DNA from: DASUPK01 sp963695805
GTDB lineage: Bacteria > Actinomycetota > Thermoleophilia > Solirubrobacterales > 70-9
Assembly: GCA_963695805.1 (NCBI GenBank)
Contig: CAVOHV010000011.1
Location: 55,769-119,768 of the forward strand
Direction of reading: 5' to 3'
DNA: 64,000 nt
Each line of letters opens with the position of its first letter. Positions within the stretch are counted from its first letter, which is position 1. The translations under genes were made by a program, and so were the position numbers. The notes under the pieces were generated by a model. It was not told the DNA's origin, ran no database searches, and saw only the letters and a list, made by a program, of their open reading frames with translations. This document shows positions 51,182-58,758 of this stretch, in pieces.

Positions 51182-52143
51182 TCCAGCCGCAGCGCCTCCA
51201 CCCGGACCTCCTCGGCCAGTCTCGACACCTCGCGCATGTGGCCCGTCCCGAGGCCGTGACGGGCGACATTGAGCGCCCCCGCCGCCACGCCGAGCTTGAC
51301 CGCGCCCTCGGCGGGCAGGTGGGCGCCGATCCCCACGCCGATCCCGGCGAACAGCGAATCCCCCGCGCCGTGCTCGTCGACCGGCGCGAAACGTGGGCTG
51401 TGCACCCCGAACACACGCGCTCCTGCGTGGAGCACAGCGGATTCCGCCGACCGGGTGACCAGTACGGCGGCCGCACCCTCGGCGTGAAGCCGGCCGGCGG
51501 CTTCCACCGCTGCCGGCTGACCTCGGTCGTCCAGGCGTTGATCGTCCAGCAGCTCCTGATCGCTCACCTTGAGGAAGTCGACGCCGCCCCGGAGCGCGGC
51601 GGTCAGCGGCTCGCCGCTGAGGTCGGCGAGCACGAGGCGGCCGTCGCTTCGCAGGTCCCGGCAGAGTCGCTCGAAGACGTCCGCGGACAGGACGCCCTCG
51701 TTGCGCGGCCCGGTAACCAGCACGGCGTCCGAGTCCAGGCCCGCGGCGAGGGTGATGCCGTAGAGGTCGTCGAGCTCATGTCTTGCCAGGGAGGGACTGG
51801 AGGTCTCGGCGATCGCCCGGCGCTCCCCACTGCGCCGATCGTGCACGTACGCGCCATTCGCGCCTTCGGTATCCACCGAGAGCACCGAGATCCCATCCAC
51901 CGCCAGCAGCGACTCGAGCACGGTGCCGGTCTCGCCCCCCAGGGGGACGCAGAGACTCACCCTGGCGCCGAGCCGGGCCGCCATGTGCGCTACCCAGAAG
52001 CCCTGGCCGCCGGCATGGAGATGGATCTCGGGCTCATCGCCGGGGCTCGGCTCGACCGTGATCGTCACCGCCGGCGACGGGGCGAAGACGGCCAGCGCGC
52101 ACGACACTTGGGGCAGCTCGGCCAGGCTGGCGCTCTCGGGCAT
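51133..52143 (-). CDS. PfkB-family sugar kinase (1-phosphofructokinase-like)
   Basis: 336 residues. It has AVTITVEPSPGDEPEIHLHA, GGQGFWVAHMAARLGARVSL, FLKVSDQELLDD, AVLVTRSAESAVLHAGARVF and the catalytic block PVDEHGAGDSLFAGIGVGIG (Asp as base, GAGD anion hole). The likely substrate is fructose-1- or 6-phosphate or a related sugar. In Mtb the matching DosR gene is pfkB (Rv2029c). The ATG is leaderless from TAGGCT and shares the operator pair with the Usp at 52486. A truncated duplicate is at 6460. Confidence 0.92.
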   Translation of the reverse strand: MPESASLAELPQVSCALAVFAPSPAVTITVEPSPGDEPEIHLHAGGQGFWVAHMAARLGARVSLCVPLGGETGTVLESLLAVDGISVLSVDTEGANGAYVHDRRSGERRAIAETSSPSLARHELDDLYGITLAAGLDSDAVLVTGPRNEGVLSADVFERLCRDLRSDGRLVLADLSGEPLTAALRGGVDFLKVSDQELLDDQRLDDRGQPAAVEAAGRLHAEGAAAVLVTRSAESAVLHAGARVFGVHSPRFAPVDEHGAGDSLFAGIGVGIGAHLPAEGAVKLGVAAGALNVARHGLGTGHMREVSRLAEEVRVEALRLDQLEAGGERSAASTAS

Positions 52144-52149
52144 TCAAGA

Positions 52150-52244
52150 AGCCTACGACTGAGGCGCCAGGCGATCTACGTGGTCAGCCCGGATAGGGGT
52201 CCGCACGTGGCACGGATTTCTCTTCATAGCGGTGCTGATTGGGT
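52150..52244. promoter_or_regulatory. Bidirectional promoter (PfkB / Usp) with paired palindromes
   Basis: Copies lie at 52176-52194 (CTACGTGGTCAGCCCGGAT) and 52199-52217 (GTCCGCACGTGGCACGGAT), 23 bp apart. Leftward TAGGCT (start 52155) lies 30 bp from the first centre. Rightward TTGGGT (52239) lies 31 bp from the second. Confidence 0.73.
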
Positions 52245-52329
52245 TAGCCGCACGAGGTTGATGACATGCGTCGTCATGCAAATGGTCTAGGCGACTTCAG
52301 TCGCGCTCGAGTTGATCGTTGGTCTCAGC

Positions 52330-52485
52330 GAGAGGCACGGTCCCGTCTCCTTCTTTCGGTCAGGAAGCTGCTGCGACGGCAGCGCGCCGACGTGCCTGGA
52401 AAGGGCGGAGCACGTTCCCCTCGCCAAGTGACGTCAAGATCGGCGAGATCACCCGCACACTGGATCCCTCGGAGGTGATCGCGAG
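52330..52485 (+). promoter_or_regulatory. Conserved leader of the tandem Usp gene
   Basis: The counterpart of 6955-7105. The blocks CCTTCTTTCGGTCAGGAAGC, AAGGGCGGAGCACGTTCCCC and CTCGGAGGTGATCGCGAG are shared, with small insertions between them. It lies between the promoter near 52239 and the Usp ATG; no gene was found in it. Confidence 0.5.
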
Positions 52486-53409
52486 ATGAGCAAGGTGATC
52501 GTCGGCTTCGACGCGAGCGAGCAGTCCGATGACGCTCTAGTGCTCGGCCAGGCTCTCGCCAAGGTCCACGGCGCTGAGCTCCACGTCGCGGTCGTCCTGC
52601 CCCGGACCCGGATCCCGTTCGAGGAGGCGATCGCGGGCGGACAGGTCTCGGCCCAGCTGGAGGAGCGGCTCTACGAGTCCGCCGAGCGCCGGTTGGAGAC
52701 GACCAAATTCACTCACGCAAGCCTCGATGGTGAACTCGGCGGCCGATCAGCGGCCCGAGCCCTCTACGAGTACGCGGGGGATCAGAACGCAGATCTGATC
52801 GTGGTGGGATCGTCCCATCGCGGCAAGGTCGGGCGGATACTGCCCGGCAGCGTCGGGGAGAGTCTGCTGCGGGGCGCGCCGTGCGCGGTGGCAGTCGCGC
52901 CCCGCGGCTTCGCCCGCCGTGAGCACGCGGGCTTCGGGCTGATCGGAGTCGGCTATGACGGCTCGGACGAGGCTGAACTCGCCTTGAAGCGGGCCGAGCG
53001 ATTCTCGCGGTCTGTGGAAGCCCAGCTGCGGGTGATCACAGTCGTGCCCACCCAGATCGCCTTCCAGATGCAGGCCGCGCTTGGGGGAGAACTGCTGGAG
53101 GACCTTCGGGAGGAGTTTCGTCGAGTTCTGGAGAGAGGGCTCTCCAAGCTGAACGAGAAGACCGAGGCGGAAGCTGTCCTTCGGGAAGGCGACCCGGCGA
53201 AGGTGCTCGCCGAGCAGGCCATCGAGCTCGACTTGCTAGTGATGGGATCGCGCGGCTACGGCCCGGTCCGCAGCGCGTTGCTGGGAGCAATCTCGTCCGC
53301 GGTGATGAGGACCGCTCCGTGTCCGGTGCTGATCACGCCGAGAGGATCTGTCCGCCAGTTAGAAGCAAGCGAAAGGAGCGCCAATGATGAGCTTGCCGTG
53401 GAGCAGTAG
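52486..53409 (+). CDS. Universal stress protein, tandem two-domain
   Basis: 307 residues. The two ATP loops read VVGSSHRGKVGRILPGSVGES and VMGSRGYGPVRSALLGAISS. It is the duplicate of 7106, with changes concentrated in the middle of domain 2 (LALKRAERFSRSVEAQLRV for the 7106 LALELAARLAGSLNAELRV). Its ribosome site GGAGG and leader are conserved. It is followed by a short Usp 13 bp later. Confidence 0.93.
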   Translation: MSKVIVGFDASEQSDDALVLGQALAKVHGAELHVAVVLPRTRIPFEEAIAGGQVSAQLEERLYESAERRLETTKFTHASLDGELGGRSAARALYEYAGDQNADLIVVGSSHRGKVGRILPGSVGESLLRGAPCAVAVAPRGFARREHAGFGLIGVGYDGSDEAELALKRAERFSRSVEAQLRVITVVPTQIAFQMQAALGGELLEDLREEFRRVLERGLSKLNEKTEAEAVLREGDPAKVLAEQAIELDLLVMGSRGYGPVRSALLGAISSAVMRTAPCPVLITPRGSVRQLEASERSANDELAVEQ

Positions 53410-53422
53410 ACGCGAGAAGGAC

Positions 53423-53839
53423 ATGTTCAAGACGATCGTCCTGGCCCTGGATGGGTCAGACGGAGCGAAGCAGGCGATCCCCGTCGCGGCAGAGCTGGCC
53501 GAGAAGGAAAAGGCGAAGATCGTCATCGCCCATGTGACCGAGTACATGGCGGCGAAGGGCGGAGAGCTTCCGCATGTCGACGAAGATCAGGTCCGCGCCG
53601 AGATCGACGAGGAGGCGAAGAAGCTCTCCGATCGCGGCATCGAGACGAAGGTCGAGCTGGCCGAAGTCAGCGCGGGCGGCCCGGCGCATGCGATCGTCGA
53701 GATAGCCGACCGCAACGACGGCGATCTGATCGTCACAGGCACCCGCGGCCACGGCTCGATCGCCGGCCTGATGCTCGGGAGCGTCGCGCACCGGCTTCTC
53801 CATATCGCCAAGCGACCGACCCTTGCGGTTCCCTCGTAA
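53423..53839 (+). CDS. Universal stress protein, short MFKT type
   Basis: 138 residues: MFKTIVLALDGSDGAKQAIP, the MAAKGGELP loop and GTRGHGSIAGLMLGSVAHRL. The ATG is preferred to an earlier in-frame start (53384) for length agreement with the 8040 and 14047 copies and its GAGAAGGAC ribosome site. It is followed by a broken dodecin, as in the order of the 15-kb operon reversed. Confidence 0.92.
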   Translation: MFKTIVLALDGSDGAKQAIPVAAELAEKEKAKIVIAHVTEYMAAKGGELPHVDEDQVRAEIDEEAKKLSDRGIETKVELAEVSAGGPAHAIVEIADRNDGDLIVTGTRGHGSIAGLMLGSVAHRLLHIAKRPTLAVPS

Positions 53840-53863
53840 GACCCGTCGACAGAAGAGCCCAAA

Positions 53864-54049
53864 GTGATCGAAATCAACGCAGCCTAGAACGAGATTTTTG
53901 AGGATGCGATTGCCTCCGGCATCGCGAAGGCCGGTGAAACAGTCCGCAATATTGACGCCGCCTGGGTAAATGAGCAGCAGGTGACCGTCAAGGACGGGAA
54001 GATCGACGAGTACAGGGTCGACCTCAAGGTCACCTTCGTTCTCGATTGA
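53864..54049 (+). pseudogene. Dodecin, inactivated
   Basis: Reading from a GTG gives KVIEINAA, then TAG at 53885, then NEIFEDAIASGIAKAGETVR, NIDAAWVNEQQVTVKDGKID and EYRVDLKVTFVLD. It aligns with the intact dodecin at 15438 end to end with no frameshift. The in-frame stop and the loss of the normal MAVA start make it a pseudogene. Confidence 0.88.
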
Positions 54050-54105
54050 ATCCGGATGAAGCGGTCTCAAAGACCGCCCCGTCACGGAACCGCAGGAGGA
54101 TCCTT

Positions 54106-54363
54106 TTGGAGGCCCAGTGTTCTGCGGATGGTGAGAGAGTCGCCGCGTTCGACATGGTCGAACTGGTCCAGCGTCATGGTGAACACGAGGCCGGAGCGCG
54201 CGGTACCGTCGTGATCATCAACGGTAAGTCGGCGCTGGTCGACTTCGCCTGGGGTCCGGAAAGCAACGCACGCGGATCGGGCCGCACGATCAAGATCCCA
54301 AGTGGCCGTCTGAGGGTAATCGGGCGGCCCGCGCTGCCGGAACGTACGGAGAAGGCGCCGTGA
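54106..54363 (+). CDS. DUF4926-like small protein
   Basis: About 85 residues from a TTG placed 5 bp after AGGAGGA. VAAFDMVELVQRHGEHEAGA, then RGTVVIINGKSALVDFAWGP and SGRTIKIPSGRLRVIGR fit the compact DUF4926 pattern (DxVEL, GxxGTVV, hydrophobic VxF, then Leu-Arg-Val). The broken gene at 39329 is a relative. The frame is open further upstream to 54046, overlapping the dodecin relic, but that part lacks similarity. Role unknown. Confidence 0.6.
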   Translation: MEAQCSADGERVAAFDMVELVQRHGEHEAGARGTVVIINGKSALVDFAWGPESNARGSGRTIKIPSGRLRVIGRPALPERTEKAP

Positions 54364-54569
54364 CCGTTGCGTGGTTCGTCGTCTGGCTCGTTGCGAATCT
54401 CATTGGCGGTGATGAGCCCCTCTGGCTCGACCCGGTAGATGCATGGACCGCCACTTTGATTCTGGCCATCGCGCTGGATCTGAACCTTCCCCGGGCCGGG
54501 GCGTCACCGCCTCGACTCACAGACGCAGCTTGTCAGAGGCGCGTCTTCTTCCAACGAGCTAGTCGGTAG
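54360..54569 (+). CDS. Short hydrophobic protein of unknown function
   Basis: 69 residues beginning with a GTG in GTGA overlap with the previous stop. Two hydrophobic stretches (VAWFVVWLVANLIGG and WTATLILAIALDLNLP) suggest a small membrane protein. The C-terminal half is polar and less convincing. No family is recognised. The overlap is the main support. Confidence 0.4.
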   Translation: MTVAWFVVWLVANLIGGDEPLWLDPVDAWTATLILAIALDLNLPRAGASPPRLTDAACQRRVFFQRASR

Positions 54570-54697
54570 CGGCGACGCAGCCGCTGCCTTGCGCGAGGAC
54601 CGGTAGCGAGCAGCGGTCGATTGCGACCCTCGCTCAGTGCCGGCTTCCATGTAGTCAGCCTGGGCTTTATGACCCGCTTTCGTCTCCTCTCGCTGAC

Positions 54698-54725
54698 AGC
54701 TACCGGAGCTAGCGCTCCGGTAGCT
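54698..54725. terminator. Strong hairpin upstream of the integrase operon
   Basis: A perfect 12-bp stem AGCTACCGGAGC/GCTCCGGTAGCT around TAGC. There is no T-tract. It lies in the 238-bp gap before the excisionase-like gene and may be a transcription stop or a protein-binding palindrome; nothing else was seen in the gap. Confidence 0.4.
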
Positions 54726-54807
54726 GGTTGGGCGCGGCGTTCCTTGTCCGCTGCGATGGCCGAGCAACTCGAGGGGGGAGACACGGCGACCGAGCGTCCT
54801 TAGGGGT

Positions 54808-55113
54808 GTGACTCTGAGCCCTGATGACGTCGACGCAGTCGCGAGGCGGGTTGTGCAGCTGCTCCGGGAAATCAATCCGATCGATCATGCACCGGCTGCG
54901 GAGCGGGCCGAGACGAAGGACGGACATCGGATGCTGCTCCTCACTCGCCAAGAGGCTGCTCAGTCGCTCGGGATGTCGCTCAGCCACTTCCAGCGCCACG
55001 TGCAGCCGCATGTCCCCTGCGTGTACTCAGGTCAACTCCGCCTGTATCGCCCCCACGACTTGGAGCGGTGGGCCGCACGAAATCTCTTGAAGCTCGGTCG
55101 ACCTGAGGCATGA
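54808..55113 (+). CDS. Helix-turn-helix (excisionase/MerR-like) protein
   Basis: 101 residues from GTG. The C-terminal half LLTRQEAAQSLGMSLSHFQR, then PHVPCVYSGQLRLYRPHDLE, then RWAARNLLKLGRP is the HTH_17/excisionase form, with a winged turn before the final helix. Its stop overlaps the integrase start (ATGA), the classic order excisionase-integrase. It probably controls excision of the element. Confidence 0.78.
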   Translation: MTLSPDDVDAVARRVVQLLREINPIDHAPAAERAETKDGHRMLLLTRQEAAQSLGMSLSHFQRHVQPHVPCVYSGQLRLYRPHDLERWAARNLLKLGRPEA

Positions 55114-56309
55114 CGTTGAGCCCTGGTCGTGACACCGGCACGCGGTTCCCGGGCGTCTATGCCCGCCATCAGCAGGCCTGTACCGCCGACCCTTGCACCT
55201 GCAAACCGAGCTACTACGGGATCGTCTGGGACCACGTCGCAGGGAAGCAACGGAGGACCCGCCGCTGTCCCTCCGCGACCGCGGCACGGAATGCGAGGGG
55301 AGACCTGATTGCTGCGCTCGATCGGGGGAGGGTGCCCGCGGTCGCGGCTGGAGACAGGGTCGACGAGGCGATCGCGGGCTTTATCGCCGCTGCCCGCGAC
55401 GGAGTGGCGCTCAACAAGTGGGGGCGGCGCTACCGAGCTCGAGCTGTGGAGGATCTCGAATCGTCGCTCAACCGCCTGCCTGATTGGATCAAGCGGAGGC
55501 GGCTCGGCGACGTCCGCCGCGGCGATGTGCAGCGCGTCGTTGACGAGCTCGTCGGGGCGGGTCTGTCCGGCTCCCGAGTGCGCTCGGTAGTGAACGCACT
55601 GCGCTCTCTCTACAGGTGGGCGCAGGACCGGGACCTGATCGACAATGACCCCGCTGCGCGCGTCCGCCTACCCGCGATGGATGCCACGCCGCGCGACCGG
55701 GTCGCGACCCCGGTCGAGTTCGCTCGGTTGATCGATGCCCTCAACCTGGAACAGGCGCTCCCGTTCGCGCTGGCCGGCTACGGCACCGCCCGCGCCCAGG
55801 AGATCCGGACCCTCGACTGGAGGCACGTCGACTTGGCGCTCGGCGCGATGGAACTCGCCGCTGATGAGGAGGGCCGCAAGCCCGGTGGCTCCTGGAGAGT
55901 CGTGCCCTTGGTCAAGCCGCTGCGGACGATGTTGCGCCGGGCATGGATCTCGCAGGGGAAACCCTCCCAGGGAAAGGTCTGTCCACCGTTGAACAAGTCG
56001 AAGACTCGACTGATCTCCCTCAACCACCTCCAGGAGAAGGCACGTCGTATCTGGGGCGAGCGTGCGGTGCAGCCGATCGGTCTCCATGAAGCGCGCCACA
56101 CCGCTGCGACCTGGCTCGACCACGCCGGGGTCAGCCCGAAGGTCGCCTCGCAGCTGATGGGGCACAAGACGCCCGACTACCAGGCCGGCGCAGCCCCCAT
56201 CACTCTTCGCCGATACACGCATACGCTGCCGGGAGAGATCGAGCGGGCCCGCGACCTGCTGGACGCGTTCCTGGCGACCCGGAGTCGGCACCTTGCGGCC
56301 GGTTCGTAG
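55110..56309 (+). CDS. Tyrosine recombinase (phage-type integrase)
   Basis: 399 residues. The N-terminal arm binds DNA with a small CKPSYYG region. The SAM-like core-binding domain runs about residues 85-175 (LEDLES-type VEDLESSLNRLPDWI, then RVRSVVNALRSLYRWA). The catalytic domain carries Arg in GTARAQEIRTLDW (about residue 232), HEARHTAAT (His-x2-Arg, about 327) and the nucleophile Tyr in RRYTHTLP (about 367). It acts at the tRNA-Ser fragment 70 bp downstream. Confidence 0.93.
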   Translation: MTLSPGRDTGTRFPGVYARHQQACTADPCTCKPSYYGIVWDHVAGKQRRTRRCPSATAARNARGDLIAALDRGRVPAVAAGDRVDEAIAGFIAAARDGVALNKWGRRYRARAVEDLESSLNRLPDWIKRRRLGDVRRGDVQRVVDELVGAGLSGSRVRSVVNALRSLYRWAQDRDLIDNDPAARVRLPAMDATPRDRVATPVEFARLIDALNLEQALPFALAGYGTARAQEIRTLDWRHVDLALGAMELAADEEGRKPGGSWRVVPLVKPLRTMLRRAWISQGKPSQGKVCPPLNKSKTRLISLNHLQEKARRIWGERAVQPIGLHEARHTAATWLDHAGVSPKVASQLMGHKTPDYQAGAAPITLRRYTHTLPGEIERARDLLDAFLATRSRHLAAGS

Positions 56310-56377
56310 ATTTCATTCCCTCTCGTGTTCCCCCAGCGCTCCCGACCCGCCCATTTGCAGGGTATTCTCCGAATCCC

Positions 56378-56441
56378 GGGCGGTCTCGAAAACCGTTGAA
56401 CGCTTTAGGGCGTTCCGTGGGTTCGAATCCCACCCCCTCCG
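56378..56441 (+). tRNA. 3' part of tRNA-Ser(CGA), probable attachment site
   Basis: Anticodon arm with loop CTCGAAA (56385-56391; anticodon CGA), long variable arm AACGC/GCGTT, T-arm GTGGG/CCCAC with TTCGAAT, 3' acceptor strand CCCCTCC and discriminator G (56441). The 5' acceptor strand GGAGGGG and a proper D-arm are absent upstream, so it is not a full gene. It is the duplicated 3' end left by integration into a tRNA-Ser gene. Confidence 0.8.
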
Positions 56442-56450
56442 CCTCTGAAG

Positions 56451-56480
56451 CCGGATTCGGCTCTCTGAAGCCGAATCCGG
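56451..56480. terminator. Perfect hairpin just past the tRNA-Ser end
   Basis: CCGGATTCGGCT, loop CTCTGA, AGCCGAATCCGG: a 12-bp perfect stem without a T-tract. It probably ends tRNA transcription in the parent locus, or protects the attachment end. The 447-bp stretch to the next gene also contains one half-copy of the dispersed repeat. Confidence 0.55.
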
Positions 56481-56712
56481 GCGAATCGACTGCCGTCGCA
56501 GCCGCGCTGAGTGCCTGAGAAGACGCGAATCCCGGCCTGTCGGGGGGAACGAAATCTCACCCATGAGGCCCCGCGTTGACTCGCGTTGACCCACCGATAG
56601 CCGGAAGACGCCGCCGGAAAAACCGCACCGCTCTGAATGGATCCGGCGAAGGGGCGTCTGCGGCGGCGACCGGTTTTCGCGCGAAGGAGTCAGGCCGCCC
56701 CAGCGCCGCAAA

Positions 56713-56738
56713 CCGCTGCTTTGCATGGAAAGCAGCGG
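56713..56738. repeat. Dispersed repeat (GCTTT/AAAGC family), single-arm copy
   Basis: CCGCTGCTTT, loop GCATGG, AAAGCAGCGG, a perfect 10-bp stem. It is one arm of the 10456-type element, in the opposite orientation. Confidence 0.65.
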
Positions 56739-56823
56739 TCGGAAGCTCGATGCCGGGTGGGGCCAGCTAGCACGTCCGCCGTTGCGAGCCGCGCTACCCG
56801 GCGGTCTATTCGCTGCGCCACAT

Positions 56824-56882
56824 AAAAAAACCGCCTCCTTTGACGCCCTGGTGGACAACCACACGCACCAGGGCGTCAAAGG
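56824..56882 (-). terminator. Rho-independent terminator
   Basis: Minus strand: a 17-bp perfect stem (plus strand CCTTTGACGCCCTGGTG / CACCAGGGCGTCAAAGG) with a 12-nt loop, a short GC link and then seven T. It begins 6 bp after the stop of the 91-residue gene and is the clearest terminator in the window. Confidence 0.9.
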
Positions 56883-56888
56883 CTTAGG

Positions 56889-57164
56889 TCAGGCAATCGA
56901 GTCCGCGATGTGCGGCACGGCCTGCTCGACCGTCAGCATCACCTTGGTCTCGTACTCGACCCACTGCGTGTAATTCAGAATGTTCCGATACGCGCCCTCC
57001 ACATCATCGGTCTCGGAGATCACCAAACCGAGACTGCCGTCGGCGGCCGCGTAGTGCGCTGTGACGCCGGGTCCCGCGCCCTCATTGGCGAAAACGTCCA
57101 ACAGTTCCCTCGTCTCCTCATTGCTGAGGAACGGCTTGAGTCTGTACGTCGTGACGAGAATCAT
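56889..57164 (-). CDS. DUF3303-like small protein
   Basis: 91 residues starting MILVTTYRLKPFLSNEETRE, then LLDVFANEGAGPGVTAHYAA, ETDDVEGAYRNILNYTQWVE and TVEQAVPHIADSIA. It has the ferredoxin-like alpha/beta order of short proteins of this kind, with no catalytic motif. It is monocistronic, ending at a strong terminator. The function is unknown. Confidence 0.8.
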   Translation of the reverse strand: MILVTTYRLKPFLSNEETRELLDVFANEGAGPGVTAHYAAADGSLGLVISETDDVEGAYRNILNYTQWVEYETKVMLTVEQAVPHIADSIA

Positions 57165-57303
57165 GGGATTACCTCTTCAGGTTTTTCGCGCCTCGGACGG
57201 GGAGCGAATCCGTTGAGTCTCCTCCCATAATCGGGTGAGCGGCATCCGTATTGCCCACCGGTTCTAGTTCCGGGGAAGGGACGGGGGACCTACTCGACCT
57301 AGG

Positions 57304-57525
57304 CTAGGTCGGAGTCGAGTTGCTGACGTGGTCCCGCCAGTCCGGGGCGATCTTGTCGAGGATCGGGTCGAAGGCGTCGGCGTCCGCATCCTTGCCGTCC
57401 AGGTAGTAGCGGCGGGTGCCGTCCTCGATAACCGGCATCGGCTTCGCATTCGTTTGCTCCTCGAGCCTGTCGAGGATCTCGCGGCCTTTGCGGGTCCTGG
57501 GTCTCAGGAAGATCACCGCAGCCAT
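57304..57525 (-). CDS. Small protein of unknown function, paralogue of the 4.9-kb gene
   Basis: 73 residues: MAAVIFLRPRTRKGREILDR, then LEEQTNAKPMPVIEDGTRRY, YLDGKDADADAFDPILDKIA, PDWRDHVSNSTPT. It aligns with 4935-5162 in all blocks (GRxI, LEE, EDGxRxY, xDWxxHV). The alternating charged pattern suggests a small alpha/beta fold. No family is recognised. The ATG is the first credible start; the longer upstream frame is a shadow. Confidence 0.65.
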   Translation of the reverse strand: MAAVIFLRPRTRKGREILDRLEEQTNAKPMPVIEDGTRRYYLDGKDADADAFDPILDKIAPDWRDHVSNSTPT

Positions 57526-57793
57526 TGGCGGGCAGTCTAGTTCTGGTCGGGATCGTCGGGCGGCGGGCCGCTTTACCAGCGCTTGTCGTAGATCGCGTCG
57601 AGGCGATCCCTGATCCAGCACCAGATCGCGCCGAGAAGAAGCCTGCCGGGAGGGCTCTCGGGAATTGGCGGTGTTCGGATCAGGCCCATGCTCATAAACG
57701 TTCACCCCCTGGACGAACTTGCGGGGTCCAATCACCCCGGCTACCCGGCGGTCAATAGCTGCTCGCACGCCGGCGCGAGATACTGCGTGGGTG

Positions 57794-57856
57794 ATGTCGC
57801 AAGAGAACGTCGAGGTCGCGCTTGCCGGCTTTCGTCGTTTGACATCGCACCTGTGA
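57794..57856 (+). pseudogene. 5' relic of a SnoaL-like (NTF2-fold) gene
   Basis: MSQENVEVALAGFRRLTSHL then stop. MSQENVEV is the usual beginning of the very numerous SnoaL-like proteins of this bacterial group. The preceding bases GAGATACTGCG are repeated before a second MSQENV start at 58268. It is too short to fold. The rest of the 57526-57889 gap shows nothing else. Confidence 0.45.
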
Positions 57857-57889
57857 AGGACTGCATCGCCGACGCCTAAGATCGCCCCA

Positions 57890-58189
57890 GTGCTCGCGCT
57901 GATCGTGCTCATCGTGTTGGGGGTTGGCGTCATCGCCGTGGCGACCGTGCTGCTGCTGCGCTCAGCGCCGGCGATCAAAGCGAGGCAGGCGCGAACCTCC
58001 AATCCGGAACTGGCGGAGAGCGAGGTCTACAAGAAGCTCTACGGGAAGCGCTCGCTGACCGTATCCGCCCCAGTGCCCGTAGAGGCGCCACCTAAAGGCG
58101 ATGCGGACAGCCCCCAGGCTCGCACGCCCTCAGCAGACCCCCGCCCGTGGAGTCGCCGGGGATCCGAATCGCGGGACTCGCATCGATGA
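57890..58189 (+). CDS. Small membrane-anchored protein, paralogue of the 34.9-kb gene
   Basis: 99 residues from GTG, with TAAGAT 8 bp upstream (leaderless). A membrane helix (LALIVLIVLGVGVIAVATVL) is followed by a basic stretch and ELAESEVYKKLYGKRSLTVS, the same motif as SIEEQVYKRLYGQRSS at 34860. The C-terminal third is disordered. Two copies with the same motif suggest a real small family. Confidence 0.6.
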   Translation: MLALIVLIVLGVGVIAVATVLLLRSAPAIKARQARTSNPELAESEVYKKLYGKRSLTVSAPVPVEAPPKGDADSPQARTPSADPRPWSRRGSESRDSHR

Positions 58190-58367
58190 AGACCCACGAT
58201 CACGTTTGGTGACGCCGCTCCCGCGCGAGCTGCACGCGCTAGGCGGTACGGCGAGATACTGCGGGCGATGTCGCAGGAGAACGTGATCGTGCGGATCGAA
58301 AGCATCTTGGACCGGAGCGAAGGGCTCGAAGCCGGGCTGCGGGAGTCAAGTCATTACTCTGGCCCAG

Positions 58368-58586
58368 GTGGAGCGAGATCACGCGATGAGGCTGATCGAC
58401 GCGCTGGCGACTGGCGGCTTTGCCTGCATGTTGAGGGTGAAGACGGAGGCGGACAACCCCGTCTACGAGGTTCAGGTCACCCTGGACGGCTTAGAGCACA
58501 CCGACCTGGGACGCCTACAGGCGGCGATCGGAGATGAGCCTCACGCACATGGCTACATCGTCGGCGGCAGCATGGAGATTTCGTAG
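58368..58586 (+). CDS. Small conserved-looking protein of unknown function
   Basis: 72 residues from GTG (an ATG six codons later is possible): MRLIDALATGGFACMLRVKT, EADNPVYEVQVTLDGLEHTD, LGRLQAAIGDEPHAHGYIVG, GSMEIS. The alternating beta/alpha pattern with acidic C-terminal strand looks coding. No family is recognised. The region upstream to 58190 holds only the second MSQENV relic. Confidence 0.55.
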   Translation: MERDHAMRLIDALATGGFACMLRVKTEADNPVYEVQVTLDGLEHTDLGRLQAAIGDEPHAHGYIVGGSMEIS

Positions 58587-58669
58587 GCACGCGGCTTGCC
58601 ACCCCAGGGGGACCGTCTACCGACGGTGGAGCGGTGCTCGGGATACTGCGGAAGTACCGGCTCGGTATC

Positions 58670-58712
58670 GCTTTGGACGAAAAGCAGTAGTTCTGCTTTG
58701 CACGGAAAGCAG
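58670..58712. repeat. Dispersed double-hairpin repeat (GCTTT/AAAGC family), reverse orientation
   Basis: GCTTTggacgaAAAGCAG, tagtt, CTGCTTTgcacggAAAGCAG, then TA. It is the reverse complement of the 10456 layout with changed loops, giving a two-hairpin element. Confidence 0.7.
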
Positions 58713-58758
58713 TACTCCGCAGTGATTGGATAGCCGCTCACGGCGAAGGGAGTTCGAC

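Noticed and set aside
54648..54666. CATGTAGTCAGCCTGGGCT, like the distal operator half
   Set aside because: Only the left half matches, and no -10 or second copy lies at the expected distances.
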